64,000 nucleotides of DNA from Clostridiales bacterium (GCA_015055945.1 SVHH01000002.1:1-64000); one strand, 5' to 3'; positions 48,799-58,638 are shown, numbered from the stretch's first letter. The notes: generated by a model not told the origin, from the letters alone. Numbers and translations: made by a program.

Positions 48799-50427
48799 TT
48801 ACTCAAAAACGACAACCGCTTGATATTGAGTTTCGCCCGTATAAACGGTTGCGACTTCAACGTCAAGGTTAAGCGCGTCTATTTCTTCCTTGATAATTTC
48901 AATGTGTGCGCTATTTACGGCATCGCCGTAAAAAAGTGTCAAAAGATAACAATCTCTCTCGGCGGCAACTTTTTTAACCGCAGCAACTAACGCTTCGGTA
49001 AAACTCTTTGACAAACTCAAAACCGTCTTGTTTGAAATTGCAAAATAATCGCCCTTTTCAATGTGATAACTTTCAAACACGGAATTTTTAGTCGCTTCGC
49101 AAACACCCACTTCGTATACTGCGGAAATACTCTCAGTTGCACAATCTTTAGCCGCATGAACGTCGGCATCAAAATCAAGCCCTGAAAGCGCAACGTAACA
49201 GTTAGCAACCGAGCGGCTGTTTACTATCTCAACCACCTTTCCGCCACCCATCTTAGCCGCTTGTTCGGCAGCCAAAATCGTATTAGCGCTGTTTGGAAAA
49301 ACTAAAACTTCTTCTGTCTTAACCATATCAAAAGCGTCTAAAAAATCTTGTGCAGAAGGCACTATTTCGCCTAAAATAACCACGTCTGCACCCATTTCTA
49401 AAAACTTTTGTTGCATAAAAGCGTTTGGCGCAACGGCAATTACTGAAAACTGTGATTCGGTATCTATATCTGCAACCAAAAACTTTTTATTATCTTTCAT
49501 AACTTCTTGCACGGTCATATTATCCACTTGCACCGTAAGAAGTTCACCCACGCTTTGAATTACAACAAACGCGGGCGCAAGAGTCGGCGTATGTAAGTGA
49601 AAATTCACCTTGTCTTGCTCTAATGAAACGACAACCGATTCACCGATATTTGATAGTTCAGTACTGAACTTTTCTAAATCAAAATCTTTTGTTTCAACTT
49701 TTAACTGAATAAGCCCGCTTACACAGTAACCGTAGTTAAACACTGTGTTTTTATTAAATTTTGAATAATCAATAGTTACGGCAACTTCATTTTCTTTTGA
49801 AAGCGCGTCTACTATTTCTTCGCCGTTTAAGAACATCTTTGCGCCTTGAAAAAATCTAACCAAACCGCTCGCGCCGCTATCCACAACGCGCGCTTTTTTA
49901 AGCACAGGCAACAATTCGGGGGTGTTCTTTAGCGATTCTTCCGCCGCCGCAAGATAAGTGTCTATGAGTTCTTCAACTGATTGAATAGGCAACTTTTCTT
50001 TTACCGCATTCGAAGCATCTTTTAATACGGTAAGCATCGTGCCTTCAACGGGGTTAGCAACCGCAGCGTAAGCGCGGGTACAGCCGTTTTCTAACGCTTT
50101 TGAAATAAGGCTACAATCAGCATCAATAGCGCCATCAAAACTTTCCGCCATACCCTTAAAGAATTGCGAAACGATAACGCCTGAATTACCCCTTGCCCCA
50201 AAAACTGCCGCAGCAGCAAAAAGATTTGCTACGTCTGACAAGGTGTAATCGTTATTTTTAAGCGAAGAATACCCCGCCGTCAACGTCATAACCATATTCG
50301 TACCAGTATCCCCGTCCGGGACTGGGAAAACGTTAAGGTCGTTGATTTCTTTTTTATATTTTAATACGTTTTTAATGCCGCTGTTAAGAATTTCTAGGTA
50401 ACAGCGCCCATCCATTGTTTTAAGCAT
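48799..50427 (-). CDS. DAK2/DhaL-domain protein (YloV/FakA-like)
   Basis: LNVFPVPDGDTGTNMVMTLTAG, GARGNSGVIVSQFFKG. Confidence 0.92.
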   Translation of the reverse strand: MLKTMDGRCYLEILNSGIKNVLKYKKEINDLNVFPVPDGDTGTNMVMTLTAGYSSLKNNDYTLSDVANLFAAAAVFGARGNSGVIVSQFFKGMAESFDGAIDADCSLISKALENGCTRAYAAVANPVEGTMLTVLKDASNAVKEKLPIQSVEELIDTYLAAAEESLKNTPELLPVLKKARVVDSGASGLVRFFQGAKMFLNGEEIVDALSKENEVAVTIDYSKFNKNTVFNYGYCVSGLIQLKVETKDFDLEKFSTELSNIGESVVVSLEQDKVNFHLHTPTLAPAFVVIQSVGELLTVQVDNMTVQEVMKDNKKFLVADIDTESQFSVIAVAPNAFMQQKFLEMGADVVILGEIVPSAQDFLDAFDMVKTEEVLVFPNSANTILAAEQAAKMGGGKVVEIVNSRSVANCYVALSGLDFDADVHAAKDCATESISAVYEVGVCEATKNSVFESYHIEKGDYFAISNKTVLSLSKSFTEALVAAVKKVAAERDCYLLTLFYGDAVNSAHIEIIKEEIDALNLDVEVATVYTGETQYQAVVVFE

Positions 50428-50451
50428 TGTTTTTCCTTATAAGTTCCTAAA

Positions 50452-51384
50452 TTAACATTCAGCAAGCGCTTTTACGAGCGCTTCTTTTTCCACTGCGCAT
50501 TCTTCTGAAATGGGGTTGCCCATAAAGTAAACACATATAACGCCAGGTCCCATATTAGTACCGCACGCACTAAATATATCGCTAAAGAAAACCTTTTTGC
50601 ACTTAATTTCACTTTCAAACTTTTCCTTAAACGCTTTAGCAATTTCTTCTCTATCGCTGTGTGAGATTAACACGTATTGATTTTCAATATCAACAGCCAT
50701 AGCCTTAACGTAAGCGAGCGTGGCAGCAAGCGCTTTCTTAATACCCTTTGCCTTTGCGAGAACGGTTACGTAACCGTCGGTATTCGAGTCGCCCATAGGT
50801 TTAATGCCGATAAGGTTACCCATAATTGCCTTGCCCGCAGAAATTCTACCGCGGCGAGCGATAAAGGTAAGTCCGTCAATCGGTCCCATTTGGTGAACTT
50901 TTACCTTGTTTTCTTCAAGCCAATTAATTACTTCTTCATAAGTTTTACCTTGCTTTTGAAGCGAATAAGCATACATTACCAAAAGCCCAAAAGAACCCGA
51001 CATTCTAGTAGTGTCAACGCAGTAAATTGCAGCATTAGGCATTTCTTCTTTAACGCGCTTTGCCGCAAGGAAAGCAACGTTATAAGTCGCACTGATTTTT
51101 GATGATAAAGACATACTGATTACAGCGTAGCCTTTTTCCGCATATTCTTTGAATTTTTGGTAATATTGCTCAGGACTAGGCGCAGCACTGCTTACGGTGC
51201 TCTTTTTATCATCGAGTGTTTTATAGAACTCTTCTCTTGAAATATGTTTCCAGTCAAGTGTGGTTACGTATTCTTTTCCGTTTATATTAACATAACCAGG
51301 GATATAATCTTCAATGCCGAAGTAAGAACGTATTTCTTCGTTCAAATCACAAGTAACGTCGGGTAAAATTACGTATTTTCTCAT
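50452..51384 (-). CDS. DegV family protein (fatty-acid-binding, FakB-like)
   Basis: LPDVTCDLNEEI, SSAAPSPEQY, MSLSSKISATYN. Confidence 0.92.
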   Translation of the reverse strand: MRKYVILPDVTCDLNEEIRSYFGIEDYIPGYVNINGKEYVTTLDWKHISREEFYKTLDDKKSTVSSAAPSPEQYYQKFKEYAEKGYAVISMSLSSKISATYNVAFLAAKRVKEEMPNAAIYCVDTTRMSGSFGLLVMYAYSLQKQGKTYEEVINWLEENKVKVHQMGPIDGLTFIARRGRISAGKAIMGNLIGIKPMGDSNTDGYVTVLAKAKGIKKALAATLAYVKAMAVDIENQYVLISHSDREEIAKAFKEKFESEIKCKKVFFSDIFSACGTNMGPGVICVYFMGNPISEECAVEKEALVKALAEC

Positions 51385-51417
51385 TTTAACACTCTCCTAA
51401 TAAAACTTTTTTACTCC

Positions 51418-51480
51418 TTCTTGATATATATATCAAGAAAACTTGTAGAAAATTATAGCATATCTTGTCGAATATTGCAA
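51418..51480 (-). promoter_or_regulatory. degV promoter plus 22-bp perfect palindrome
   Basis: minus TTGCAA-N17-TATAAT (51480-51452) followed by TTCTTGATATATATATCAAGAA (51439-51418). Confidence 0.7.
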
Positions 51481-51615
51481 CTAATAAATAGGTGGCAGAC
51501 CGAATTAACACAACTTACCAAAAACAAAAAACGCCCTTTATAAAAAAAGCGTTTCTGTGTTTTTTTGAATTGTTTTTGCGCCTTAATGGCTTTATTTTTT
51601 TTAATTTTGTTGCGA

Positions 51616-52554
51616 TTATAATTTAATAAACTTATATGCAAAATCAAAAAGTTTATCTAAGTTATTTTGCGAATATTCCACTTCCGCCGAAAACTCTCTC
51701 ACCACGTCGGCAGTAAGAGATAAAACTTCTTGCTTTTCACCTTTTTCGTTTTCGATAATGCTGTTTATAACCCACCACGAAAGCACGCACGCAATCGTTC
51801 TTGCCCTAACCCACATCGTATCTTCCGCGTCGGTTAAGTGGCGATAAATACTGTTTACTAAAAACTGCTCGGCGTAAAGAGATAACTTTTCATCAGCCCT
51901 TTTCGTAAAGTTTTTACTTGCTCCTTTTAGCCTTTTCGTCCAAGATTTATTTAAGCGCTCTAATGATAAAAAGCGTTTTATAATTTTAGAAAAATCTTTA
52001 TCTAAAACACTTGCCTTGCACTCGGTTAAAAGGCTATCTATTCTATCATCAATGGGGATATTTCTATCTTGCAAAGTTAAAAGCACCTTTTCTCTAAACG
52101 CCAAAATATTTTTTTGGTTGAAGTCGTTTTCCTGCTGATTGCCGTCATTTTTAATCGAAATAAGCGTAATTTTATCCCCAAACGATAAAATCATTTTTGC
52201 CGCCGCTTCGCAGCAAAACCCTAATCCCGTTTCTACCCTATCGTTAAAAAAACTCTTAAACCTTGGGTGGTCACGACACACCTGGCACAAACTTTGCTCG
52301 CCTAAATTTATAATTATCTCACAAAGCCCCTTGTCGTTAAGGAACGCGCAACGCCCCTTTTTATCAGCCTTAAAAGATGATTTTCTAAAGTTTATACCTT
52401 TTTTAAGCACTTTATAAAAAGCGGAAGTGTCATTTTTATAAGCGACTAAACTCTGCTCGTCAATGCACATTTTCCAACCCGCGCAACAAGTGTGTTTACA
52501 ACTTCCCGCAATACACTTAAATAAAGGATAATAATTTAATATAAACTCTTGCAT
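51616..52554 (-). CDS. flagellin lysine-N-methylase (FliB)-like protein
   Basis: YYPLFKCIAGSCKHTCCAGWKM, CQVCRDHPRF cysteine clusters. Confidence 0.8.
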   Translation of the reverse strand: MQEFILNYYPLFKCIAGSCKHTCCAGWKMCIDEQSLVAYKNDTSAFYKVLKKGINFRKSSFKADKKGRCAFLNDKGLCEIIINLGEQSLCQVCRDHPRFKSFFNDRVETGLGFCCEAAAKMILSFGDKITLISIKNDGNQQENDFNQKNILAFREKVLLTLQDRNIPIDDRIDSLLTECKASVLDKDFSKIIKRFLSLERLNKSWTKRLKGASKNFTKRADEKLSLYAEQFLVNSIYRHLTDAEDTMWVRARTIACVLSWWVINSIIENEKGEKQEVLSLTADVVREFSAEVEYSQNNLDKLFDFAYKFIKL

Positions 52555-52712
52555 TTTATCCCTAAATAGTAGAACAAATTTTTACTTATTTATTGTACCA
52601 CACAATATAATTTTTTGCAAAAGAAAAGCATCAACTTTTGTTGATGCTTTTGTTTGTTTGGTGACTCAATTTGAGCGTAAAACAAGCAAAATTTACGCCT
52701 TATCGTTTCTTA

Positions 52713-53332
52713 CTATATATTTTCAACAGTGCATCCAAATGGTTCAAAAACTTCCCTTATTTTAGATAAAGAAGATAAATTTTCCACAAAAACAAAATAT
52801 CCCGTTGCCGTAAATTGTTTCTCCCCAAACGGCTCAAATATTACAGCAATTGCCTTGCCAGTTTCAAATGTATATAAGTATACCTCTGACGATGATATTT
52901 TTCCATCAAATGTTTTAGTCGCCTTAAAACTATTTGAAAGAACAGCTGTTTTATAGTCATTATTATTTAAAGTATTTATTATTGTTGAAAAAGAAAATTT
53001 ATATTCAATTTGCTCTTTCAAATTATCTGATAATTTGTCAAGTTGTGTTTCATCTAAACCTTCCATATTTTGCACACAAGCATCAAAAGGTGGTACGCTT
53101 ATTTATATGCACGGGTAGGAGTATCGTAATCTTTTGCTTTTACCAAATCCATATTAATGTCTTTAGGTATAGTCATTATTTCTATATAAGTTTTTGAATT
53201 GACCATTTCTCCCATAATAGTTGTAATTTCTATACCCTTTTTATATAAATTAGGGGAGTCGTTGCATGCAGATAGAACTAAAAATAAAAGACATAACAAA
53301 ATACAACTTATTTTCTTAAACAAACTCTTCAT
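52713..53332 (-). pseudogene. lipoprotein gene split by a frameshift near 53099-53110
   Basis: MKSLFKKISCILLCLLFLVLSACN (53332-53099) and continuing coding-like ORF to 52713 in another frame. Confidence 0.55.
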
Positions 53333-53378
53333 AAATTGCTCCGTAAAATAAAAAGTGCGCCTACCAAAGTAAACGCAC

Positions 53379-53470
53379 AAAAAACGCAAACTCCGATTGT
53401 TGCTACACAAAACCAGACAAATGGGATAATGGTATCCTACATACTATCATCGGTTAGAATTTGCGTTTTT
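53379..53470. repeat. 92-bp imperfect inverted repeat
   Basis: AAAAAACGCAAACTCCGAT ... ATCGGTTAGAATTTGCGTTTTT. Confidence 0.65.
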
Positions 53471-53803
53471 ACCAAATTCAATGATAATAGTATGATGAAA
53501 AAGGGTATAGTACCCTTTCTAAAAAGAAAAGACCATTAGCCCATAATTTATTCAGTTTTGTGTAGCATTATTAGTATAACAAAATTCAAAAATTATTTCA
53601 AGGTTTTTCCATTATATTCTTATTTGTTTTATAAAATGTTTATTACATAAAAACAAACAAATTGGTAATAACTTATTTTTTATTAACCAAGATTCATAAA
53701 ATTTGTTATAAACCTATTGACAAAATTGTAAATACGCCATATAATAGTTATGCGGACATAGTATGCTATATTTTCGTAATATATTATAGAACAAAGGATA
53801 AAA

Positions 53804-54589
53804 ATGAAAAAGGATTTCTTAGGGATTTTTGGTTCCATAAGTGGTTCCTTAGGAATAGTTATATCCATCACCTTTGGATTATGGTCTTATATTGGATATT
53901 GGTGTTTATTAATTGATTTGTTTGTTGCTATCGTTTCGTTTATTATCTTATTTATAGGATTAAGCGTTGCATATAATACGAGATGGATAGACAAAATCCA
54001 TTTTTGCTTCGATAAATTTTTTCATTCAGATGATTTTTACATTCTTGAACAGAATGTTGAATGGGAAATTTTAGATGAGCATAGTGGGTTATATAATGTC
54101 TCTTGCGATGTGATTAGCCAAAAATCAAGTTCTGCCGCACAAAATTTTTCTTTGTGGTATACTAATTGGGATCAAACGCCAAAAGAAGAAATTAGGCCCT
54201 ATTATAAAGGTTCTTTTCCTAACGACTTTAATATTAGTACTCGTCAGGATGAACAACACTATACCCATGTTACCCTTACAAATCATAAGGCTGTAAAAAA
54301 TACTGAGTGGCACGCAGGGTTTCAACTTACTGGTTTGCAAATTAATGACTATAAAAGTCGTTCGTTTATAAAATGTTCTATTAAAAATAGACTTGAAACC
54401 CTTAATTTGACTTTAAAAATTAATGATTCTTTGGTGTATCCTAAAGAAGCAAGATTCATTATTCTTGATATTAAATCAAATAAAATTATTTCCGATAACG
54501 AGATAATTAAATGTAAGGATAACCAATTTAATAAAACTATCAAATACCCCCGAAAAGGTCGAGCATACTCTATACAGGTTTTTTATTAA
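53804..54589 (+). CDS. hypothetical protein, two N-terminal TM helices plus soluble domain
   Basis: ORF with AAAGGA SD; TM pattern in first 60 aa. Confidence 0.65.
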   Translation: MKKDFLGIFGSISGSLGIVISITFGLWSYIGYWCLLIDLFVAIVSFIILFIGLSVAYNTRWIDKIHFCFDKFFHSDDFYILEQNVEWEILDEHSGLYNVSCDVISQKSSSAAQNFSLWYTNWDQTPKEEIRPYYKGSFPNDFNISTRQDEQHYTHVTLTNHKAVKNTEWHAGFQLTGLQINDYKSRSFIKCSIKNRLETLNLTLKINDSLVYPKEARFIILDIKSNKIISDNEIIKCKDNQFNKTIKYPRKGRAYSIQVFY

Positions 54590-54678
54590 TAAATATTAGA
54601 ATAAAGGAGATTCCGTTATGGATGTTGGTTAAATCAATTAATTAAATCTTAAATAAAACTAAAGACAATGAAGATTGT

Positions 54679-54711
54679 ATAAATCCCCCACTATCTTTGT
54701 GGGGGATTTAT
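54679..54711. terminator. terminator
   Basis: ATAAATCCCCCACTATCTTTGTGGGGGATTTAT. Confidence 0.8.
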
Positions 54712-54838
54712 ATTATACAATAAATTCAATTGATTTATACTTCAAAGAATAAAGGGATCTAAAATAAAAGTCAAGGTTAAACTCTCTCAATGGTGCGTCC
54801 TTTACCATCTGCTGAAAACTTTTTCTCCTTAAAAATAT

Positions 54839-54869
54839 AAAAGGAAGACTCGGCTTAAAGTCTTCCTTT
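54839..54869. terminator. hairpin terminator-like
   Basis: AAAGGAAGAC...GTCTTCCTTT. Confidence 0.6.
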
Positions 54870-54895
54870 CATATTTATAATATATATTTAAAAGC

Positions 54896-54926
54896 AAAAA
54901 ACCGCCTGATTTCTCAAGCGGTTTTT
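54896..54926. terminator. terminator of TAC operon
   Basis: AAAAACCGCCTGATTTCTCAAGCGGTTTTT. Confidence 0.8.
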
Positions 54927-54928
54927 GG

Positions 54929-55348
54929 TTATTTTGTTTCTTTTTTCGCCTTTCTTTGGCTTTTTACTAATTCCACTATATTCATTACAGGCAACATTAT
55001 TGGTTGTACTTCTGCAGCCGATGTTAAAGTTGTTACTAATGTTCTCATATATGGGAACAAAATAGTTAATGCCGTCATTTCATTTTGCTCTTTATTTTCT
55101 TCCCATTTTTCAACATTAAAAATGGCTCTTATCGCACAATTTAATTTGAATGGGAAATTTTTTGCATCTTCAATTTTTGCCTTAATATCTATAGAGAAAT
55201 TATTCTCATCTAATCCTGTTATCTTGTTACTAAATTTGAAGGGGATTTGCAATGTTTCTTCTTGAGAAGAAAATTCATTATTTATTGAATAAGAAAACTC
55301 AGTTACATTATATTCAACTAATTTAAATACTGCATTAACACCTTGCAC
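54929..55348 (-). CDS. SecB-like chaperone of a toxin-antitoxin-chaperone system
   Basis: C-term LTILFPYMRTLVTTLTSAAEVQPIMLPVMNIVELV matches the SecB ILFPYxR...LxPVNF motif; GTG start with GGAGGAG SD. Confidence 0.8.
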   Translation of the reverse strand: MQGVNAVFKLVEYNVTEFSYSINNEFSSQEETLQIPFKFSNKITGLDENNFSIDIKAKIEDAKNFPFKLNCAIRAIFNVEKWEENKEQNEMTALTILFPYMRTLVTTLTSAAEVQPIMLPVMNIVELVKSQRKAKKETK

Positions 55349-55743
55349 GAGTCAACTCCTCCTTTATATTCTAATTGTTCTTCAAAAACATAGGGATTTT
55401 TATTGTACGTTGGGTACGTGACGTTAAATTTTATATTAAATGTTTTAGTTAATCTAGATATTTCTTCTGCTTTTATGTCAATCAATTCTATTCTTTGATG
55501 CAACACTTCTGCAATTTTTATCAATGTATCAATTCTTGGTATTGCATTCAAACTTTCTGTTCTTGCTATTGCGGACTGTTTAATTCCTGTCATAGCCGCT
55601 AAATCTCTTTGCGATATTCCTTTGTTTATTCTAACTTTAATCAATTTTGCGACCAGCTCAGCTACTTTTTCAGAACAATTTACAAACAATTCATCTTCTT
55701 TACTTTGTTCTTTAACTTGAGTCTTATAGTCTTCCCATTTCAT
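55318..55743 (-). CDS. HigA-type XRE antitoxin with C-terminal extension
   Basis: HTH KGISQRDLAAMTGIKQSAIARTESLNAIPRIDTLIKIAEVL; about 50-aa C-terminal extension. Confidence 0.87.
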   Translation of the reverse strand: MKWEDYKTQVKEQSKEDELFVNCSEKVAELVAKLIKVRINKGISQRDLAAMTGIKQSAIARTESLNAIPRIDTLIKIAEVLHQRIELIDIKAEEISRLTKTFNIKFNVTYPTYNKNPYVFEEQLEYKGGVDSCKVLMQYLN

Positions 55744-55767
55744 AACAATGCTCCTTAGTTATACTTT

Positions 55768-56121
55768 TTATTTTTTATTATTATTTATATATGTTTTTCT
55801 TTCCTTTAATGCCTTTTCGATTTCTATCGGTGGCGTTTTCGGTGTTTCTTTTCTAAAAGCATGAAGCAATACTATTTTATTATCCAAAAAAAAGAAATAT
55901 ATAACTCTATTATGTTCAGATTTTAACTCATATAAGCCATCATCTAATTTTCTTGAAATTTTTATCCCTTTCGTCTTAAAAATCTCGTTACCCAATTCTT
56001 CCAATAGAGCAATTTTATTCATCAATCGTTCATATTCTTTACGACGTGTTCTCTTTAGGTCTTCAAGATAATTTTTTACGGGACATCGTCCATTATGCTC
56101 AAAAAGCTCTATCTCCCACAT
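55768..56121 (-). CDS. HigB/RelE-family toxin (Gp49-like)
   Basis: NYLEDLKRTRRKEYERLMNKIALLEELGN...GLYELKSEHNRVIYFFFLDNKIVLLHAFRKETPKTP; ATG at 56121 preferred over TTG at 56136. Confidence 0.87.
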   Translation of the reverse strand: MWEIELFEHNGRCPVKNYLEDLKRTRRKEYERLMNKIALLEELGNEIFKTKGIKISRKLDDGLYELKSEHNRVIYFFFLDNKIVLLHAFRKETPKTPPIEIEKALKERKTYINNNKK

Positions 56122-56144
56122 TTTTACCTCCTTCAAATAGTAAC

Positions 56145-56196
56145 GATAACATTTTTGTTATCACTCATATTATAACATAAAAAATTTAAATTGCAA
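56145..56196 (-). promoter_or_regulatory. TAC promoter with palindromic operator
   Basis: TTGCAA (56196-56191)-N16-TATAAT (56174-56169), operator GATAAC-N6-GTTATC (56145-56162). Confidence 0.75.
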
Positions 56197-56260
56197 GCGA
56201 ATTCTGGTCATAGGTATAAAATTTCTTTACACTATACAAAAAAATTTTCCTAAAAAATAG

Positions 56261-56287
56261 GGCTCATAGTCATTGAAACTATGAGCC
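56261..56287 (-). terminator. terminator
   Basis: GGCTCATAGT...ACTATGAGCC then CTATTTTTT on minus. Confidence 0.75.
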
Positions 56288-56293
56288 TTTAAG

Positions 56294-56572
56294 TTATTCT
56301 TCCATAAATTTTTCAAAATCATCATAACCATATAAAAGTTTGTATCTACAATACAATAAACTTGAATACTCTCCTACATCTTCCTCTGTAAGTATTCCTT
56401 CATTGTGGTCACCCAATAGATAATGTACGGCATAATATGGTTTCGCTTGGTATGTTCCTGTAAAACAAAGAACACTACCGCTCATATTGTTTATAAATTC
56501 AGCATATACAAAAGTCCCGTACTCGCAAGGGGTTGCAGTAATGTTTAATGGATAAAAATAAATTGTTCTCAT
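56294..56572 (-). CDS. hypothetical protein
   Basis: 92-aa ORF followed by terminator. Confidence 0.55.
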   Translation of the reverse strand: MRTIYFYPLNITATPCEYGTFVYAEFINNMSGSVLCFTGTYQAKPYYAVHYLLGDHNEGILTEEDVGEYSSLLYCRYKLLYGYDDFEKFMEE

Positions 56573-56608
56573 AAAAAATGCCTCCAGTCTGCCTGCTTAC
56601 GTCAGGGC

Positions 56609-57964
56609 TTATGACTTAAAAATAATTGATATATCGTCGTTGTTGTCGTCAACGTCAATGCGCTTGATAAATAGTCGAACGACTTCCCGTGACACCTTGT
56701 CTGATGTAAAAATGTCATCAACACTTAAAAGTGGTGTCTGCTTACAACTATCCTTTATTGCGGTAATAGCCGTTGCTTGGTCGGTTAATCGATTGACTTC
56801 TGCTTGCTTTTTGGTCTGTACGTCAATACAGTCGTCCGCTTGTTTCTCATAACGCTCTGCAAGTCGCTTGGAAATAGAAGGGCTTGAAGCCTTCTCCAAA
56901 AAGGTTGAGATTTTGGAATTGAGTTCGGTTATTCGGCGTGATAGTGCACCAACTTCTTCCTTGATTGCGCTTAAACGCTTATCAAACACTGCCGAAGACA
57001 GCGGCGACGTTGAAAGATACTTATTGATACTCTCGCTAATAGTAAGTTTGACTGCTTGCTCTATGTACTCAGCATTGAGAGCCTTCGTGATACACTTCTT
57101 ACCACGCTTACTATGGTGGTTAGGGCAAGTATAAATTCTACGGCTCTTGCCACTACTACCGCCCTTATTGGTCGTGCCACTCATCGGGCTTCCACAACTC
57201 TTGCAGTAGAGCAACCCCGTGAGAATAAATTGAGAATACTTATTGCTCTTGGGGCGAACAACCTTGCGCCCGTCCAAAATGCTCTGCGCCGAATCAAACA
57301 GTTGCTTGGAAATAATCGGCGGTATTGCCTTTGTGTTGCGAACTTCGTCAAACTCTTCGATAAGAACTCTATCACGCTTTCGCTTACCGCCCTTGCGGTT
57401 GTAAACATAAGTACCATAATACTTGTCGTTGCGAAGCATTGAGTTGATAGTAGTATAAGTAAACGCCGTGTTCTTGCGTGTGGTATAACCAAGTCGCTCC
57501 AACTCATTGATAATATCGGCATAACTATGCCCCTTATCAACCATCTCAAACATCAACTTGACGGCTGGTGCTTCGTTGTGGTTGATTTCAAACCGCTTAT
57601 CAACGATTTTGAGCCCAAATGGTGGTGTGCCGCCTGCTGTAAGTCCACTCTTGGCGTTATGACACTCTGTAGCCATGACGTCGCTTGCAACTCGCCTTGC
57701 GTGGTATTGATTTTGAGCAAATAGAATACTTCTCATAAACTCGCCTGCGGGGGTGTTAGCATCCGAAACGTCATCGCCTGCAACAAGTTGGCAACCATAT
57801 AAGTTGAGCAACTTAATTGCCGTTGCAATGTCTGCAAGGTCACGTGCAAGTCGGTCAAACTTGACTACTATGATAACATCAATCGAGTGTTGCTCTGCCA
57901 AACTCATCATCTTCAAGTACTCTGGTCGGTTGTAAGACTGCATACCGCTTGCGTCGTCTTCCAA
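56609..57964 (-). pseudogene. large serine recombinase lacking N-terminal catalytic segment
   Basis: KFDRLARDLAD, recombinase domain, zinc ribbon CKSCGSPM; no catalytic-serine segment upstream, stop at about 58014-58016. Confidence 0.7.
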
Positions 57965-58146
57965 AAACTTATACTTAACTTGTAATAAATCACTATGTAA
58001 ATCTACTTTTTATCGTTTAACGATTATATATAAAAACCCTTAAAAGCCTATATTTTGCATCAAAAACCGCGTTTTTTAGTGTTTTCATAAGCCTTTAAGG
58101 GTTTTTCGTTTAAAAATCAAAACACACTCCCGTTCTATCTAAACTT

Positions 58147-58638
58147 TTAGATTTTGGAAGTGTGTATGAGTGGTGAAGCCTTTGATGTTAAAGACGAACT
58201 TTCGATTTCCTCAAAAGTTACGGTTTTTGATTTATTTTTGTAGTTAAACGTTATAACGTATCTATCGTCGAAAAGGTAAATTGAATTTACAAAGCCGTCG
58301 ATTAAACGTTGCTTGCCTTCTTTGGTGCTTATATCTAAGTTTTTGTAGTGATATAAAGCGTGAAGTATTTGTTCTTCGGAAACAATCGGGTGGTCTAATT
58401 CTTCTTGATAAAGTTCTTCTTGAAGATTTTTCTTGCGCTCTTCAAGTTCATCTAACACTTGTTTGGTCTTGCTTGAATAAATGCCGTTTGTTATTGCTTC
58501 CACAAGGTTGTCAAGTTTCTTATCTACTTCTTCAAGTTGACTCTTTAGCGTCGCCACAGCAAAGGACTGTTCAGACTGCATTTCGTAAATTCTTTTAGCA
58601 AGTTCTTCTAAAACGTTGCCGTCCGAAAGTAGTTCCAT
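58147..58638 (-). CDS. C-terminal coiled-coil portion of a serine recombinase (split ORF)
   Basis: starts in a TAATG overlap with the upstream recombinase ORF. Confidence 0.65.
   Translation of the reverse strand: MELLSDGNVLEELAKRIYEMQSEQSFAVATLKSQLEEVDKKLDNLVEAITNGIYSSKTKQVLDELEERKKNLQEELYQEELDHPIVSEEQILHALYHYKNLDISTKEGKQRLIDGFVNSIYLFDDRYVITFNYKNKSKTVTFEEIESSSLTSKASPLIHTSKI

Noticed and set aside
53804-54589. CBASS-type effector (2TM plus beta domain)
   Set aside because: No CD-NTase, SAVED, E1/E2/JAB or other CBASS partner recognised nearby; kept only as an orphan hypothetical.
54619-54633. Four-codon ORF ATG GAT GTT GGT TAA after AAAGGAG
   Set aside because: Too short to interpret; may be a gene remnant, no downstream gene to regulate.
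57056-57442. 128-aa plus-strand ORF inside the recombinase
   Set aside because: Antisense to conserved recombinase and zinc-ribbon coding sequence.
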